64,000 nucleotides of DNA. Origin: Thermogemmatispora onikobensis. GTDB taxonomy: Bacteria > Chloroflexota > Ktedonobacteria > Ktedonobacterales > Ktedonobacteraceae. Positions 27,326-37,100 of the stretch are shown here, one piece after another. The translations under genes and the position numbers were made by a program. The first letter of the stretch is position 1, and every line of letters begins with the position of its first letter. The stretch lies in contig NZ_BDGT01000025.1 of NCBI RefSeq assembly GCF_001748285.1, positions 35,548 to 99,547 on the forward strand. The letters run 5' to 3'. The notes beneath the pieces are model-generated. The model saw only the letters and a program-made list of their open reading frames with translations, was not told the origin of the DNA and made no database searches.

Positions 27326-28558
27326 ATGCAAGCCACACGTGTCAAGGAAGGTCGCAGGCCACTGATTCTCATGCGTCTTCGCCAGAGCGCGGAAGTGCGC
27401 AAGCTCTACGCCGCGCGGGTGCCCTGGTGGCGGCGCGCTCCGATTGGGTATCTACTGTGTATTCCGATCGTGGCCTGTGGGCTGGGGATCGTCTATCTAG
27501 AGCATTTCTTTGCCCTGCATATCTATGTGCCGGACCTGCCGCTGGTTTTGCCGGTACTGCTTGTCGCCTTGCTATGGGGAGTTGGGCCGGCCCTGTGCGC
27601 TGCACTGCTCTGCACCCTGGCGCTCATCTATATTTATGTTCCCCCACAAGGGGCCTTTATGGTGTTGCCGCGTGTCCAGTGGGCTGCGGACAACATCGAC
27701 AAGCTCGCCGAGATCATGCCTTTCTTTCTGATCGAGGTGGGCATCGCCATTATCGCCGGCCAGCGTGAGTCGGCGCGGCGCCGCGCCTTGCTGGCTGAGC
27801 TGGAGGCCCAGGCCCGGGCCCAGGATCTGGAGCAGCTCAACGAAGAATTGAAGCGTGTAGATATGCTCAAGGACCACTTTATCTCGGTGGCCTCACATGA
27901 GCTGAAGACCCCCATCACCACCATTCGTGGTCAGGCTCAGATCGCCCTGCGGCGTCTCACACGTGTGGCTGATCTACCACCCGAACTGGAGAATGTGCGC
28001 CTGGCCTTGCAGAAGATCGACGAGCAGACCTATCGGCTCAGCGCGCTCATCGATGACATGCTGGCGCTGAGCAGCATTCAGGCCGGCAAGCTCAAGCTGC
28101 GGCCTCGTGCCTGTGACCTGGTAGAGATCTGCCGCGAGGCCGTTGAAGATCAACAGCTCGTCTCAGGTCGCACGATTACCCTCTCCACCCCTGTGGAGAG
28201 CCTCACAATCAAGGCTGACTCCGACCGCCTCCATCAGGTATTGACCAATCTCCTCAGCAATGCCATCAAATACTCGCCCGAGCATACGCCTGTCGAAGTC
28301 GGCCTGGCCTGCCTGGATGGTCAGGTAGAGATCCGCGTACGTGATCATGGTCGAGGCATCCCTGAGGACCAGCGGGAGCAGATCTTTCAGGCTTTTTATC
28401 GGACGCCCGAGGCTCAGGCCTCGCCCAAAGATGGCTGGGGCTTGGGCCTGGCCATCTGTAAAGATATTGTGGAGCGGCACGGCGGGCGCATCTGGTGCGA
28501 GCCTGCCCCTGGCGAGGGCACAGTCTTCGTCATAGTCCTGCCCGTGAATCTGGACTGA
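27326..28558 (+). CDS. Membrane sensor histidine kinase with DUF4118-like input (orphan)
   Basis: 410 residues from 27326. Three to four hydrophobic segments (PIGYLLCIPIVACGLGIVYL, LPLVLPVLLVALLWGVG, ALCAALLCTLALIYIYV, IMPFFLIEVGIAIIAG) resemble the KdpD-type DUF4118 four-helix module. A coiled linker leads to HisKA (SVASHELKTPIT, phosphorylated His) and HATPase_c (NLLSNAIKYSPE, RDHGRGIPE, GWGLGLAICKDIVERHGG). All catalytic boxes are intact. No response regulator is adjacent. An ATG at 27272 lies upstream of the predicted transcription start; AGGAGAG precedes 27326. Confidence 0.9.
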   Translation: MQATRVKEGRRPLILMRLRQSAEVRKLYAARVPWWRRAPIGYLLCIPIVACGLGIVYLEHFFALHIYVPDLPLVLPVLLVALLWGVGPALCAALLCTLALIYIYVPPQGAFMVLPRVQWAADNIDKLAEIMPFFLIEVGIAIIAGQRESARRRALLAELEAQARAQDLEQLNEELKRVDMLKDHFISVASHELKTPITTIRGQAQIALRRLTRVADLPPELENVRLALQKIDEQTYRLSALIDDMLALSSIQAGKLKLRPRACDLVEICREAVEDQQLVSGRTITLSTPVESLTIKADSDRLHQVLTNLLSNAIKYSPEHTPVEVGLACLDGQVEIRVRDHGRGIPEDQREQIFQAFYRTPEAQASPKDGWGLGLAICKDIVERHGGRIWCEPAPGEGTVFVIVLPVNLD

Positions 28559-28765
28559 TCCCACCTGTCTGGCACCTGCCCGAAACAATCCGCATCCAGG
28601 GGGGCCCGGCCCGTCCTCAGCTCAGCCAGTAGGGCCAGGGCCCGACAACTTACTGCCCTGCCGAACAGGAGCAAGGCGTATCGGCCTCGCGCTCGTCAAA
28701 GGGGTGCTGAAGACGCCCGCTCCTGTTTCTCGGCCTCTTCAGGTCAGGGTAGAGGCGACCAGATA

Positions 28766-29146
28766 CTAGCTGGCCGCGACACCCGCGCTGGCTCGACGAT
28801 AGCGTGCGGCGCCCATCTCACCAATGCCGATGGCCAGCAGGGCGACCAGCAGGTGCACGACCTGGATAATCCAGTGCGAAGAGTTCAGCAGCCAGGAATT
28901 CTGCATCAGCCCAATGATCGGCAAGAGAAGGCCGACAATGACAGCCAGCACTGCGATCACCGGACTCCCCCCGCGCACCAGGGCTTGCCCGATGCCGACC
29001 ACCCACAGCGCGAGCACCACGATAAAGCCGAGCAGCATATGGACTGGAACCAGCTGGGCGGCGTTGCCTGTCCAAAAGAGCACCCCAAGGATCAGGGCTA
29101 GCAGTCCGGCAATGCGCAGAACGAAGGAAGCGATCTTAATAGCCAT
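28766..29146 (-). CDS. Small four-helix membrane protein
   Basis: 126 residues with four hydrophobic segments (FVLRIAGLLALILGVLFW, VPVHMLLGFIVVLALWVVG, SPVIAVLAVIVGLLLPIIG, WIIQVVHLLVALLAIGIG). It resembles small uncharacterised bacterial membrane proteins with a conserved His in helix 2 (VHMLLG) and helix 4 (VVHLLV), a pattern that can bind haem, but this is speculative. The ATG at 29146 has GGAGAATTGC just upstream; the longer frame to 29236 is not supported. Function unknown. Confidence 0.8.
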   Translation of the reverse strand: MAIKIASFVLRIAGLLALILGVLFWTGNAAQLVPVHMLLGFIVVLALWVVGIGQALVRGGSPVIAVLAVIVGLLLPIIGLMQNSWLLNSSHWIIQVVHLLVALLAIGIGEMGAARYRRASAGVAAS

Positions 29147-29488
29147 GCAATTCTCCTGCAAACGGCGAAAGTAGCAGAGGTGACCTCCCTTTTCACCTGG
29201 GCGGACGAGCGTGCTCTCATCCATCCCTCCATCCATCTAGCCAGCCAGTGGACCCCTGGAAGCCTGGGAGGGCACTCTCACTGTGTGGCAGGAGCAGCCA
29301 GGTCGCTGCTTCCGATTCCGATGAGGAGGGATCGATGGCGGCCTGCTCCTCGCCACAACTAGAATCATAGCATTTACCGGAACGGCAAGAGCAAGCCGGC
29401 CCGCCCGGGCGGACCAGCTCCCGTTGAGAAGGTGCAGGACGTGGCAGCCGGCCTGGCCTCTCCCGGCGAGGGAAGCTGTGTGTGGGCA

Positions 29489-32200
29489 CTAGTGTGGGAT
29501 GAAGGCTTGCCAGAAGCGGCTCAGGTGTTCCCGTAGCGGCGCGTGTTCGGGGCGTCGCAGATAAGGATCACTTGCCCATAGGCGCGCAGCCAGAGTGCGT
29601 GTCTCCTCGATCAAGCGCGTGTCGTTGAAATCGGCGATCCGTAGCTCGGGCATCCCGCTCTGACGCACGCCAATGAAATCGCCTGGACCGCGCAGACGCA
29701 AATCGTGCTCGGCCAACTTAAAGCCGTCGTCGGTCTCCTGGAAGATTGCCAGGCGCTCACGGGCCTGTAGGCTTGCATCGGCGCTCAACACATAACAATA
29801 GGACTGATGAGCGCCGCGTCCGACGCGGCCACGGAACTGGTGGAGCTGCGAGAGACCGAAGCGATCGGCGTCTTCGATCACCATGACAGTAGCATTCGGC
29901 ACATCGATGCCCACCTCCACCACCGAGGTCGCCACCAGGATATCCAGCTCGTGATCGCGGAAGCGGCGCATGACGGCGTCCTTCTCCGCGGGCTTCATCC
30001 CGCCGTGCAGCAGGCCCAGCCGACGATGAGGAAATACCTCGCGGCTCAGCCGCTCATATTCGGCAGTGACTGCCCTGGCGCTCAGGCTCTCAGACTCGTC
30101 GACCAATGGGCAAATAATGAAGGCTTGGCGGCCCTCGGCAAGCTGTTGCTCGATCAGGCGATAGGCTTCCTCGCGGCGGGCGCCGGTGCGCCAGCGGGTA
30201 ATCACCTTCTGGCGGCCTGGCGGAAGCTGATCGATGACCGAGAGATCCAGGTCTCCGTAGAGCGTCAGCGCCAGCGTGCGCGGAATTGGGGTCGCTGTCA
30301 TCACCAGCATATGGGGATGGTAGCCCTTCTGACGGAGGGCCTCGCGCTGTTCCACGCCAAAGCGATGCTGTTCGTCGATAATCACCAGGCCCAGGCGCTG
30401 GAAAGTCACATCCTCCTGGATCAAGGCATGGGTTCCGATGGCCACAGCCGCCTCGCCACTCTCGATGGCCGCGCGTCCAAGAGCGCGCTCCCTGGGACGC
30501 AGTCCCCCAGTGAGCAGTACAGTGCGGATGCCGAAGGGAGCGAGCATAGCGCCGATGCTGCGTGCGTGTTGCTCGGCCAGGATCTCGGTCGGAGCCATGA
30601 TCGCGCCTTGGTAACCATTGAGAGCGGCCACAAAGAGAGCAGCGGCGGCCACGGCAGTTTTGCCCGAGCCGACGTCACCTTGCAGCAGCCGGCACATTGG
30701 CTGGCTGCGGCTGAGGTCGCCCAGGATCTCGCAGAGCACGCGGCGCTGGGCCGCTGTGAAGCGGAAAGGAAGGGTAGCCTCGAAAGGACGCTGATCCGCC
30801 AGCGGGGCCCACAGCGTTGAACCTGGCTGAGGAGATGGGGCATTCTGAGAAGCCTGGAGATTCAGCTCCTGAGTGGCAGCGGCGGCCTGGACCGCTTCGC
30901 GCTCGGCTGCTGTTGGCTCGGCGAAGACGCGCGCCAGGTCGACCCGGAACGCCTGACCGCTGGGGAGTTCACGCTGCCAGCGTGTTCGACGCTCCTGCAT
31001 GCCGAGCTGGATCAGGAACAGCTCGTCGAAGGCCAGACGACGTCGAGCAGCGGCAAGCTGCTCCTCAGTGGCTGGGTAGTGCATCTGGGCCACGGCCTCC
31101 GACAAAGGCAGCAGTCCCGCAGCCTGCCGAATCGTCGCGGGCAGATGGTCGGGGATGAGAGCCGCATAGCGATCGACGACCCAGCGCGTCAGGCGGCGCA
31201 TCGTGCGAGCTGGCAGACCCTCGGTGAGCGAATAGATGGGGACAAGGATGCCCGTATTGAGCAGCTCGCCTTTCTCGGGCAGCTCATGGCTGCGCACTGT
31301 GAAAGTGACCTTATTGCCGAAGCGCTGTTTGACTCCCGTGACGACCAGCCACTCGCCCCGCGCCTCGGACAGCTGCTTTTGCAGATAGGGCTGGTTGAAC
31401 CAGACCGCGCTGAGACGACCGGTGCCGTCGCTAAGGGTGGCTACCGTACGTGTGCGCCCGCTGCCCGTGCGGCTCGTTTTCACCTCCCAGATAAGTCCGC
31501 GGGTGGTGACTAGCTCGTCAAAAGGCAGCTCGGCGATACTAAGCAACTTGCTGTAGTCGCGGTGCTCGCGTGGAAAATAGAAGAGCAAGTCGCCAACCGT
31601 GCGGATACCCAGACTGTGCAGGCGAGTTGCGACCGTTGGGCCTACGCCATGAATGGCGGAGACATCGGTCGTCAGCAGCGTCAAGGCCGCGTGACCAGGT
31701 GAGCTGTTGCTATCCAGGGCGATCCGGTCCAGCCCAGCCTCCTGGTGTTCACGGCCTCCGCGGCCCGCTTCCACTGGCTTGCTAGAGCGCGCTGGGGTGG
31801 CAGAGGCTATTGTTGGCGCCGAGCGGGGCGACTGCCCGAGTGGCTCGTTGGGGGGGGCTGACGATCTTGGCCCTGAAGAAGGTTGGCGGCCAGGAACGGC
31901 GCTATCCTCACTCTCCAACTCGTTCAGGAGGGCTAGAGCGGCCCGCAAATTGGCTGCCCGCTGCAGCGGGTCCTGCTGGCGATAGCCCTCTAAACAGGAG
32001 GCCAGGCGATAGAAAGGGCGTAGGTCACGTCCTGACGCATGGCAAACAGGTCCGATCTCGTCCAGCCAGCGTCTCACAAAGGCTTCCAGCCCCCCAGGTT
32101 TGACGGCCTGGTCCTGATGATTGGTGTGCTGTTCGTGTTGAAGCACTTTGCGGGCGCGCTCGATATATGGCTTGAGTGCGGTGCTGGCTCCTGTTGTCAT
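29489..32200 (-). CDS. recG: ATP-dependent DNA helicase RecG
   Basis: 903 residues. The wedge domain starts at about residue 185 (IHGVGPTVATRLHSLGI, VGDLLFYFPREHRDYS). Helicase motifs: LQGDVGSGKTAVA (Walker A), VIIDEQHRFGVEQRE (DEQH box), VMTATPIPRTLALTLYGDLD and the TRG-type C-terminal FRGRVGRGAHQSYCYVL. RecG remodels stalled replication forks and Holliday junctions. It is longer than the E. coli protein because of about 180 extra N-terminal residues: a helical part (1-95) with a Cys, followed by a Ser/Pro-rich linker. A consensus promoter lies 45 nt upstream. Confidence 0.97.
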   Translation of the reverse strand: MTTGASTALKPYIERARKVLQHEQHTNHQDQAVKPGGLEAFVRRWLDEIGPVCHASGRDLRPFYRLASCLEGYRQQDPLQRAANLRAALALLNELESEDSAVPGRQPSSGPRSSAPPNEPLGQSPRSAPTIASATPARSSKPVEAGRGGREHQEAGLDRIALDSNSSPGHAALTLLTTDVSAIHGVGPTVATRLHSLGIRTVGDLLFYFPREHRDYSKLLSIAELPFDELVTTRGLIWEVKTSRTGSGRTRTVATLSDGTGRLSAVWFNQPYLQKQLSEARGEWLVVTGVKQRFGNKVTFTVRSHELPEKGELLNTGILVPIYSLTEGLPARTMRRLTRWVVDRYAALIPDHLPATIRQAAGLLPLSEAVAQMHYPATEEQLAAARRRLAFDELFLIQLGMQERRTRWQRELPSGQAFRVDLARVFAEPTAAEREAVQAAAATQELNLQASQNAPSPQPGSTLWAPLADQRPFEATLPFRFTAAQRRVLCEILGDLSRSQPMCRLLQGDVGSGKTAVAAAALFVAALNGYQGAIMAPTEILAEQHARSIGAMLAPFGIRTVLLTGGLRPRERALGRAAIESGEAAVAIGTHALIQEDVTFQRLGLVIIDEQHRFGVEQREALRQKGYHPHMLVMTATPIPRTLALTLYGDLDLSVIDQLPPGRQKVITRWRTGARREEAYRLIEQQLAEGRQAFIICPLVDESESLSARAVTAEYERLSREVFPHRRLGLLHGGMKPAEKDAVMRRFRDHELDILVATSVVEVGIDVPNATVMVIEDADRFGLSQLHQFRGRVGRGAHQSYCYVLSADASLQARERLAIFQETDDGFKLAEHDLRLRGPGDFIGVRQSGMPELRIADFNDTRLIEETRTLAARLWASDPYLRRPEHAPLREHLSRFWQAFIPH

Positions 32201-32245
32201 ACGTTGACGCTACTGCTTGTTTCTTAAGAATACTGCTGCTCACCT

Positions 32246-32275
32246 ACTATAGTCGTCGCTGCCCAGGAGTGTCAA
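32246..32275 (-). promoter_or_regulatory. Promoter of recG
   Basis: Perfect TTGACA (32275-32270), 18-nt spacer, TATAGT (32251-32246) on the minus strand. The rest of the 305-bp divergent gap holds the promoter of the plus-strand gene. Confidence 0.7.
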
Positions 32276-32430
32276 GGGCCTCTGGGCCGAGGCGGTCTTG
32301 TATTCTGCAGCCGGTCCGGGCCTGTTGCGAGGTGGCGGGCCGGGGTCTGCATTGTGTGCCGAGTAAAATAAAACTGAGCCTCTGGTCCTGGTGGGCCTAT
32401 CTACTAAAGGTGTTGCATAAATAGTACCTA

Positions 32431-32459
32431 TTGATCCTGGGGCCGAATGGGCATAATAT
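32431..32459 (+). promoter_or_regulatory. Promoter candidate of the YflT-like gene
   Basis: TTGATC (32431-32436), 17-nt spacer, TAATAT (32454-32459). The ATG is at 32506 with GGAGG 15 nt upstream. Confidence 0.45.
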
Positions 32460-32505
32460 AAGAGCTGTGAGCCTGCAAGATGCTTCTGGAGGGAAAGAAA
32501 AAGAG

Positions 32506-33258
32506 ATGGCACTGATTGGATCTGCTGCCGTGGTGGGAATTTTCGAAGAGCGGAGTCAGGTGGAGCAGGCGATCGGCGAGCTGAAAGCAGCTGGTTTCCG
32601 GGATGATCAGATTACCAGGCTATCGCGTGAGCCACTCAAGCTGCAGGAAGCCGGTCCAGCGGAGCGGTTACTGGAGCGAGTGAGGGCCAAATATAACCTG
32701 ACGGTACTTGGGGGTATAGTAGGGGCCATTGGAGGGGGGCTATTCAGCCTCATAGCATCTTTTGTGCTTCCTCTGGCTGGTGTCCGGATCAGTGGGGGGC
32801 CGGTAATCGCCTTGCTCGAAGGTCTTGTTCTTGGGGCGTTGGGAGGGGGCTTTCTCGGGGCCATCATTGGCCCCTCTGTCATTGCAACGGGGCCGGGGCT
32901 GGGGCCGCGTTCTGCGGAAACCGAGGCTTTGCGGGGACGCACCATTATCATGGTCAGAACGCTAGAGCGTCAGGCCGAAGCGGCCTTCATCCTGCGCAAG
33001 TATGGAGCGCGCAATGCTCTGGTGCCGCGAGCCACAGAGACCGCCGCGATGGCCGCCCTGCGCCTTGCCGGTCCTGGTCCTGGTCCTGGCGACGGTGTGG
33101 CCAATCCTGGCGGTGGGGGGGTGTCCTCTCCCCCTGCGGAGGAAAGTGCTCAACTGGAAGGAGAGAGCCTTACGGGCCGTGGAACGGAAGTGGAAGAAAG
33201 CGCAACGGAGCGAGTAGCGGCCCGCAATCGGGTAGATGAGGGGAGGGGCGAGGGCTAG
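32506..33258 (+). CDS. General-stress-protein-like (YflT/DUF1269-type) membrane protein
   Basis: 250 residues. The N-terminal 50 residues (VVGIFEERSQVEQAIGELKAAGFRDDQI) form the ferredoxin-like fold seen in YflT-type stress proteins. A central Gly-rich double hydrophobic segment follows (LGGIVGAIGGGLFSLIAS, LVLGALGGGFLGAIIG), then a second short module RGRTIIMVRTLERQAEAAFILRKYGA. The last 70 residues are Gly/Pro and Glu-rich and probably disordered. This architecture is common in Ktedonobacteria and Actinobacteria as stress-linked membrane protein. Function not established. Confidence 0.75.
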   Translation: MALIGSAAVVGIFEERSQVEQAIGELKAAGFRDDQITRLSREPLKLQEAGPAERLLERVRAKYNLTVLGGIVGAIGGGLFSLIASFVLPLAGVRISGGPVIALLEGLVLGALGGGFLGAIIGPSVIATGPGLGPRSAETEALRGRTIIMVRTLERQAEAAFILRKYGARNALVPRATETAAMAALRLAGPGPGPGDGVANPGGGGVSSPPAEESAQLEGESLTGRGTEVEESATERVAARNRVDEGRGEG

Positions 33259-33477
33259 CCGGACTTGTGCGGCCTCGCCAGTTCGGAAAGAAATCCTGGG
33301 CTCGAGCCAGGGCAGGACAGGGAGGGAGAGGCGCAGCGCCAGGAATCGCAGAAGGCCAATGCCAGGTGAAGCAAGCCTGGCGGTCGTAGCGGTTGGCCTA
33401 CCCTACTCTGTCCTGCTCAGGTGGCCCCGCCTCACACAGTGGGAGGTCGGGCTTGGGTTGGCGAGAGTCTCTCACTC

Positions 33478-34356
33478 TTAAGCAGAGACCACATCCTCAT
33501 AGGTATCGTGGACTGGCTGCCAGCCCAGCACCTTGCGGGCTGCCTCATTGCTGCAGCGGAACGAAGGAGGGCAGGGCATTGAAAGATCGCGTGGGGGAGG
33601 AGGCACCTGCAGCAGGGCGGCGATGTGGTCCACGTACTCCCCATAGCGGACCGGCGTTGCGACGATGTTAAAGATGCGTCCCACTGCCGCCGGCTGCAAA
33701 GCAGCGATGATAGCCGTCGCCATATCGGCCACATGAATCGGCGAAATAAAGTTGCTCCCATCGCAGATCACCACAAGCTGTCCCTCGCGCAGGCGAGCAA
33801 CCAGCGTATCCTGGGCTGTGCCGCGCCCGACGAAGCTGCCGCCGCGCAAGATGCACCATCCCAGTTCAGTGGGATCGACGGCCTGGACCATCTCCTCCAT
33901 TGCGATCACCGGTCCGCAGACCGTAGCGCGCTGCGGCGAGCGGTCAATTGGAGTCGTCTCATCGAGCCAGCGCTCGCCCCCATCGGGGTAGGCGATGGCG
34001 ATGCTCTGCTGGATATAGTAGCGGGCCCCCGCCGCGCGCGCTGCTGCCAGCAACAGCCGGGTGCCCTCGGTGCGCAGGCGAGTAGTAGTTTCCCAGGCTG
34101 AGGCTTCGGTGGGATTTTGCGGGATGGCTGTCGCGATATGCACCACCGCATGACAACCACGGACCAGGGCCGGGAGCTGTTGCGCGGTGGCCTCGGTCAG
34201 CAGGTCGCCACTGACTAGCTCGACTCCGGGGGCTTGGATCAGTCGTCCCCGTTCGGGAGAGCGCACCAGCGCGCGCACCGTATGTCCCTGCTGGAGCAAG
34301 CGAGGAACAAGCGCGCGCCCCAGAACTCCTGTTGCACCGGCAACAAAGACCTGCAT
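33478..34356 (-). CDS. Atypical SDR / NAD(P)-dependent epimerase-like protein
   Basis: 292 residues with a Rossmann fold: MQVFVAGATGVLGRALVPRLL (Gly-x2-Gly-x2-Gly), VSGDLLTEATAQQLPAL, and CHAVVHIATAIP. The catalytic region reads YYIQQSIAIAYPDGG, without a clear YxxxK, which fits atypical or extended SDRs acting as epimerases or binding NAD(P) only. Close relatives are described as NAD-dependent epimerase/dehydratase. Transcribed alone or after the ArsA-like gene (274-bp gap rich in GCTG-type tetranucleotides and without visible gene). Confidence 0.85.
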   Translation of the reverse strand: MQVFVAGATGVLGRALVPRLLQQGHTVRALVRSPERGRLIQAPGVELVSGDLLTEATAQQLPALVRGCHAVVHIATAIPQNPTEASAWETTTRLRTEGTRLLLAAARAAGARYYIQQSIAIAYPDGGERWLDETTPIDRSPQRATVCGPVIAMEEMVQAVDPTELGWCILRGGSFVGRGTAQDTLVARLREGQLVVICDGSNFISPIHVADMATAIIAALQPAAVGRIFNIVATPVRYGEYVDHIAALLQVPPPPRDLSMPCPPSFRCSNEAARKVLGWQPVHDTYEDVVSA

Positions 34357-34630
34357 TGTCTTTCACCTTTCTCTGGTGGCCTTGCTTCAAGCCTTGCTTT
34401 TTTAACCGTTCCAGGCGCTTGCTGGCCTCGCTTTCTGCTCTGCTGGCTGGCTAGCTGGCCGGTTTACGAGCAGCGCCTGGCAGGTAGTACGTAGTGAATA
34501 AGTAAGCTGCCGCTCAATGAGCAACGGTTGGGTTGGTCATGGGTCGGAATGGAAGAGAGCCCGCTGCCAACGGGCGAGCGGGCAGGCTGGGCTTGCCTGA
34601 GCGAGAGAACAAACGAAGACGATGACCTAC

Positions 34631-35824
34631 TCAGGCCGATTTCTCGCGCTCCGACGCCGGCTGGCTGGCGGGCGGCGCAAAATGGATTTCCAGGGCCTTA
34701 TCGACGAAGCGCGCCACCGTTGCCTCCTGGCTGGCCAGCACAGCAGGCAGAGGGATATCGCGCTTAAAATTGCCGATCTCGATGATCATCTCATCTCCTT
34801 TTTTCGTCATCAGAACCTTCTCCAACTCGATATGGGGGAGAGGAAGGCGCAGGACGTAATGGCCATCCTGCTCGATGACCTCCTGAACAGGCCCGCGATA
34901 GAAGACCTGGGTTGGGTCCTGCTCACCGAAGATGGCGCAAGCCAGCTCGGCCAAACGCTCGATGCCGAGCGGTTCCTGAGCGTAGTAAGGGGCCTCCCAG
35001 ACGGGCAGAGGAGCGAAGGTCTGCTGGATATGGCGACGAAGCTTTTCCTGGCTCTGATACATCTGTTGCATAAACTGATCCTGGTAAGGACCGGGCGGCA
35101 AGACGCGGTTGCAGACCACGCCGTCGATGGGATAGCCGAAGAGAGCGAGATAGGTTTCAGCACGCAGCGCCTCCTTAATCACCATGCGTTCTGGATTCAC
35201 GACTGGGCGATAGGAGCTAACGGCGGGGTCGCTCAGCACGGTGCGGAGGGCCGTGACGCGCTCGCTGAGCAACTGGATGGCGTCCAATACCTCTGCTGAT
35301 GGGAGGAAAGCCTTAATCAAGGGGCGTGCCAGATTGAGCGCACTGTTTTGCAGGCCGGCGATACGCCCGGCATACCACTGGAAAGTATCGGGCATGCTCA
35401 GCAGGCGCACCGTTTCGCCAGTGGGGGCAGCATCGATTACCACCACCTCAAAAGCGCCGTCGCGGGCATTACGGTAGATATTGAGCAGGCTCACGATTTC
35501 ATCCATGCCAGGGATCAGGGCCAGTTCTTCGGCCATGATACTATTCAAGCCCTGAGCGCGCAGGAGAGTGCTCAGCGTGCTCTGCAGTTTCCCCCAACTG
35601 CGTCGCATCTCATCGAGCACATTCACCTCCTGGGCCCACAACAGGGGAGCCAGCTCGCTCGGTTCCGAGGTCAGAGGCTGCTTCAGGCAATCGGCGAGAC
35701 TATGGGCCAGGTCGGTACTCACCACGAGCGTCCGCTTGCCGAGCTGAGCTGAGCGGACGGCAGTAGCAGCGGCCACCGTTGTTTTCCCCACGCCACCCTT
35801 GCCGAGATAGAGAATCATTCGCAT
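34631..35824 (-). CDS. ArsA/Get3-family ATPase
   Basis: 397-residue deviant-Walker P-loop ATPase. Residues 1-20 carry LYLGKGGVGKTTVAAATAV; switch I reads VVSTDLAHSLADCL (usually STDPAHS) and the third motif VVIDAAPTGETVRLL (usually DTAPTGHTLRLL). Single ATPase domain, as in Get3 and in single-domain bacterial ArsA; the C-terminal 80 residues (GDEMIIEIGNFKRDIPLP) form a small alpha-crystallin-like domain seen in bacterial ArsA relatives. No arsB, arsR or arsC is adjacent, so arsenite export is unlikely to be its role; tail-anchored protein or cofactor handling is possible (inference). Confidence 0.88.
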   Translation of the reverse strand: MRMILYLGKGGVGKTTVAAATAVRSAQLGKRTLVVSTDLAHSLADCLKQPLTSEPSELAPLLWAQEVNVLDEMRRSWGKLQSTLSTLLRAQGLNSIMAEELALIPGMDEIVSLLNIYRNARDGAFEVVVIDAAPTGETVRLLSMPDTFQWYAGRIAGLQNSALNLARPLIKAFLPSAEVLDAIQLLSERVTALRTVLSDPAVSSYRPVVNPERMVIKEALRAETYLALFGYPIDGVVCNRVLPPGPYQDQFMQQMYQSQEKLRRHIQQTFAPLPVWEAPYYAQEPLGIERLAELACAIFGEQDPTQVFYRGPVQEVIEQDGHYVLRLPLPHIELEKVLMTKKGDEMIIEIGNFKRDIPLPAVLASQEATVARFVDKALEIHFAPPASQPASEREKSA

Positions 35825-36203
35825 AAGAGAAACCTTATCTTCCCTCGTCGGGTGTGCTGTCCTTATTATATGCTCTCGAAGGCACAGTCTGGCGGCGCAA
35901 GGTATCTATTCCAGAGGGCGGCGCCTGGTCAGACGGCCTTGTTTCTGTTTCTGCAATTACTACGTTGGGTGGTGGGGCCAAGTTAGAGGGAGATAGGAGC
36001 AAGAAGCAAAGCGGCGAGCAGGCAGCCGCACAAGCCCAGGTCGGCAGCCGACTCGCCGGAAAAGAGCGCCTCTATCGTCACGTGCCTGCCCGCATGCTCA
36101 CACTGAGGCAGTTGTCAGGGAGCCAATCCCACTGCCCGGCTGGAGATCGCCGGGGGTGGGATGGTTTTGCCGGCGTTGCCGGAGGGCAGGTAGACGAAAT
36201 AAG

Positions 36204-36440
36204 CTACAACTGAATTTTGCCGTGCAGGAACAGCATTCTAATGAACTCCAGGCGACGGACGATCTCCATCCGATCGCTTCCTCCACTCTGGTACCACTGG
36301 CGTAGCCAGAGCAGAGAGGTGACCTCATCCTCAGTAAAGCCCTGGCACATCAGCGCCTCGCCCTCGTCGATCAGTTGACTGAGCGTCGTGTCGCACGGGG
36401 TCTCAGGTTGCCGTTCCTCATCGATCCGTGGATTCATCAT
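36204..36440 (-). CDS. Small conserved-looking hypothetical protein
   Basis: 78 residues, soluble, acidic N-terminus, then a helical segment (LSQLIDEGEALMCQGFTEDE, VTSLLWLRQWYQSGG, MEIVRRLEFIRMLFLHGKI). The amphipathic pattern and codon use look like a real gene, and a purine-rich GAGAGAG tract precedes the ATGs at 36440 and 36437. A TATAAT at 36552-36547 (minus strand) is a possible promoter element. I know no function; it may be a small helical adaptor. Confidence 0.6.
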   Translation of the reverse strand: MMNPRIDEERQPETPCDTTLSQLIDEGEALMCQGFTEDEVTSLLWLRQWYQSGGSDRMEIVRRLEFIRMLFLHGKIQL

Positions 36441-36970
36441 GCTCTCTCTGTCCTCACGTTCAATCGCTCGCTCACTCACTCACGTGCCGAGCCCCTATCT
36501 CGCTTTGCCCATGTGGTGCAGGTTCGATGACTGCTGATGCTCGTCAATTATAGCGAGAGAAGAGCAGCAGACGGTCAACGTTTCAAATAAGGCGAGACCT
36601 GGGCATCTGCACAAGTCCTCTCATTTTATAGTAACGCTTTCCATCCCTCACTTTGGCATTTCCTCCGCAGCAAGGGAAAGCGGAAATAGCAGGTGCGGCT
36701 CTCTACCCATTAGCCCGGGAGCGCCCAAGCGGCGCACTGGGCGACCTCTGGCGGTTCTCGCTCTTATTACGATTGAGGCCCCGCACAGGTTCCATCTCTG
36801 GTGGTGGTGCGAGCAGCGAGCCTGGTGAGGAGAGGAAAGGCCCTGACATCCCATCTGGTCTGGCCTGGGCCTGCTTACTGGGTACTTGCTGGGCCAGTGA
36901 GAGAGTGGGGAAGCGGGCGAGGCACTGGCAGGAAGTGTGGAATAGCAGAGGCAGAGGGGTGTGGATATGC
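36441..36970. other. Gene-free spacer upstream of speE
   Basis: 530 bp between the divergent small ORF and the speE promoter. Nothing is recognisable apart from a minus-strand TATAAT near 36547. Confidence 0.4.
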
Positions 36971-36976
36971 TATAAT
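36968..36976 (+). promoter_or_regulatory. Extended -10 promoter of speE
   Basis: TGCTATAAT is a perfect extended -10; no good -35 is present. It would give a leader of about 118 nt. Confidence 0.5.
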
Positions 36977-37100
36977 AGTTGCCGGGACTGGAACAGCTTG
37001 GGAGCGAGGAGTGGCTTCAAGCCGCACTTCACTTCTTTTATCCGATCCTCTCCTCTATACTTTTTATCTCACAATATCTTAGGAAGTTGAGGGGTGAATT

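Noticed and set aside
28664..28727. AACAGGAGC/GCTCCTGTT pair after the histidine kinase gene
   Set aside because: The loop is about 46 nt and no T-tract follows; too weak to call a terminator.
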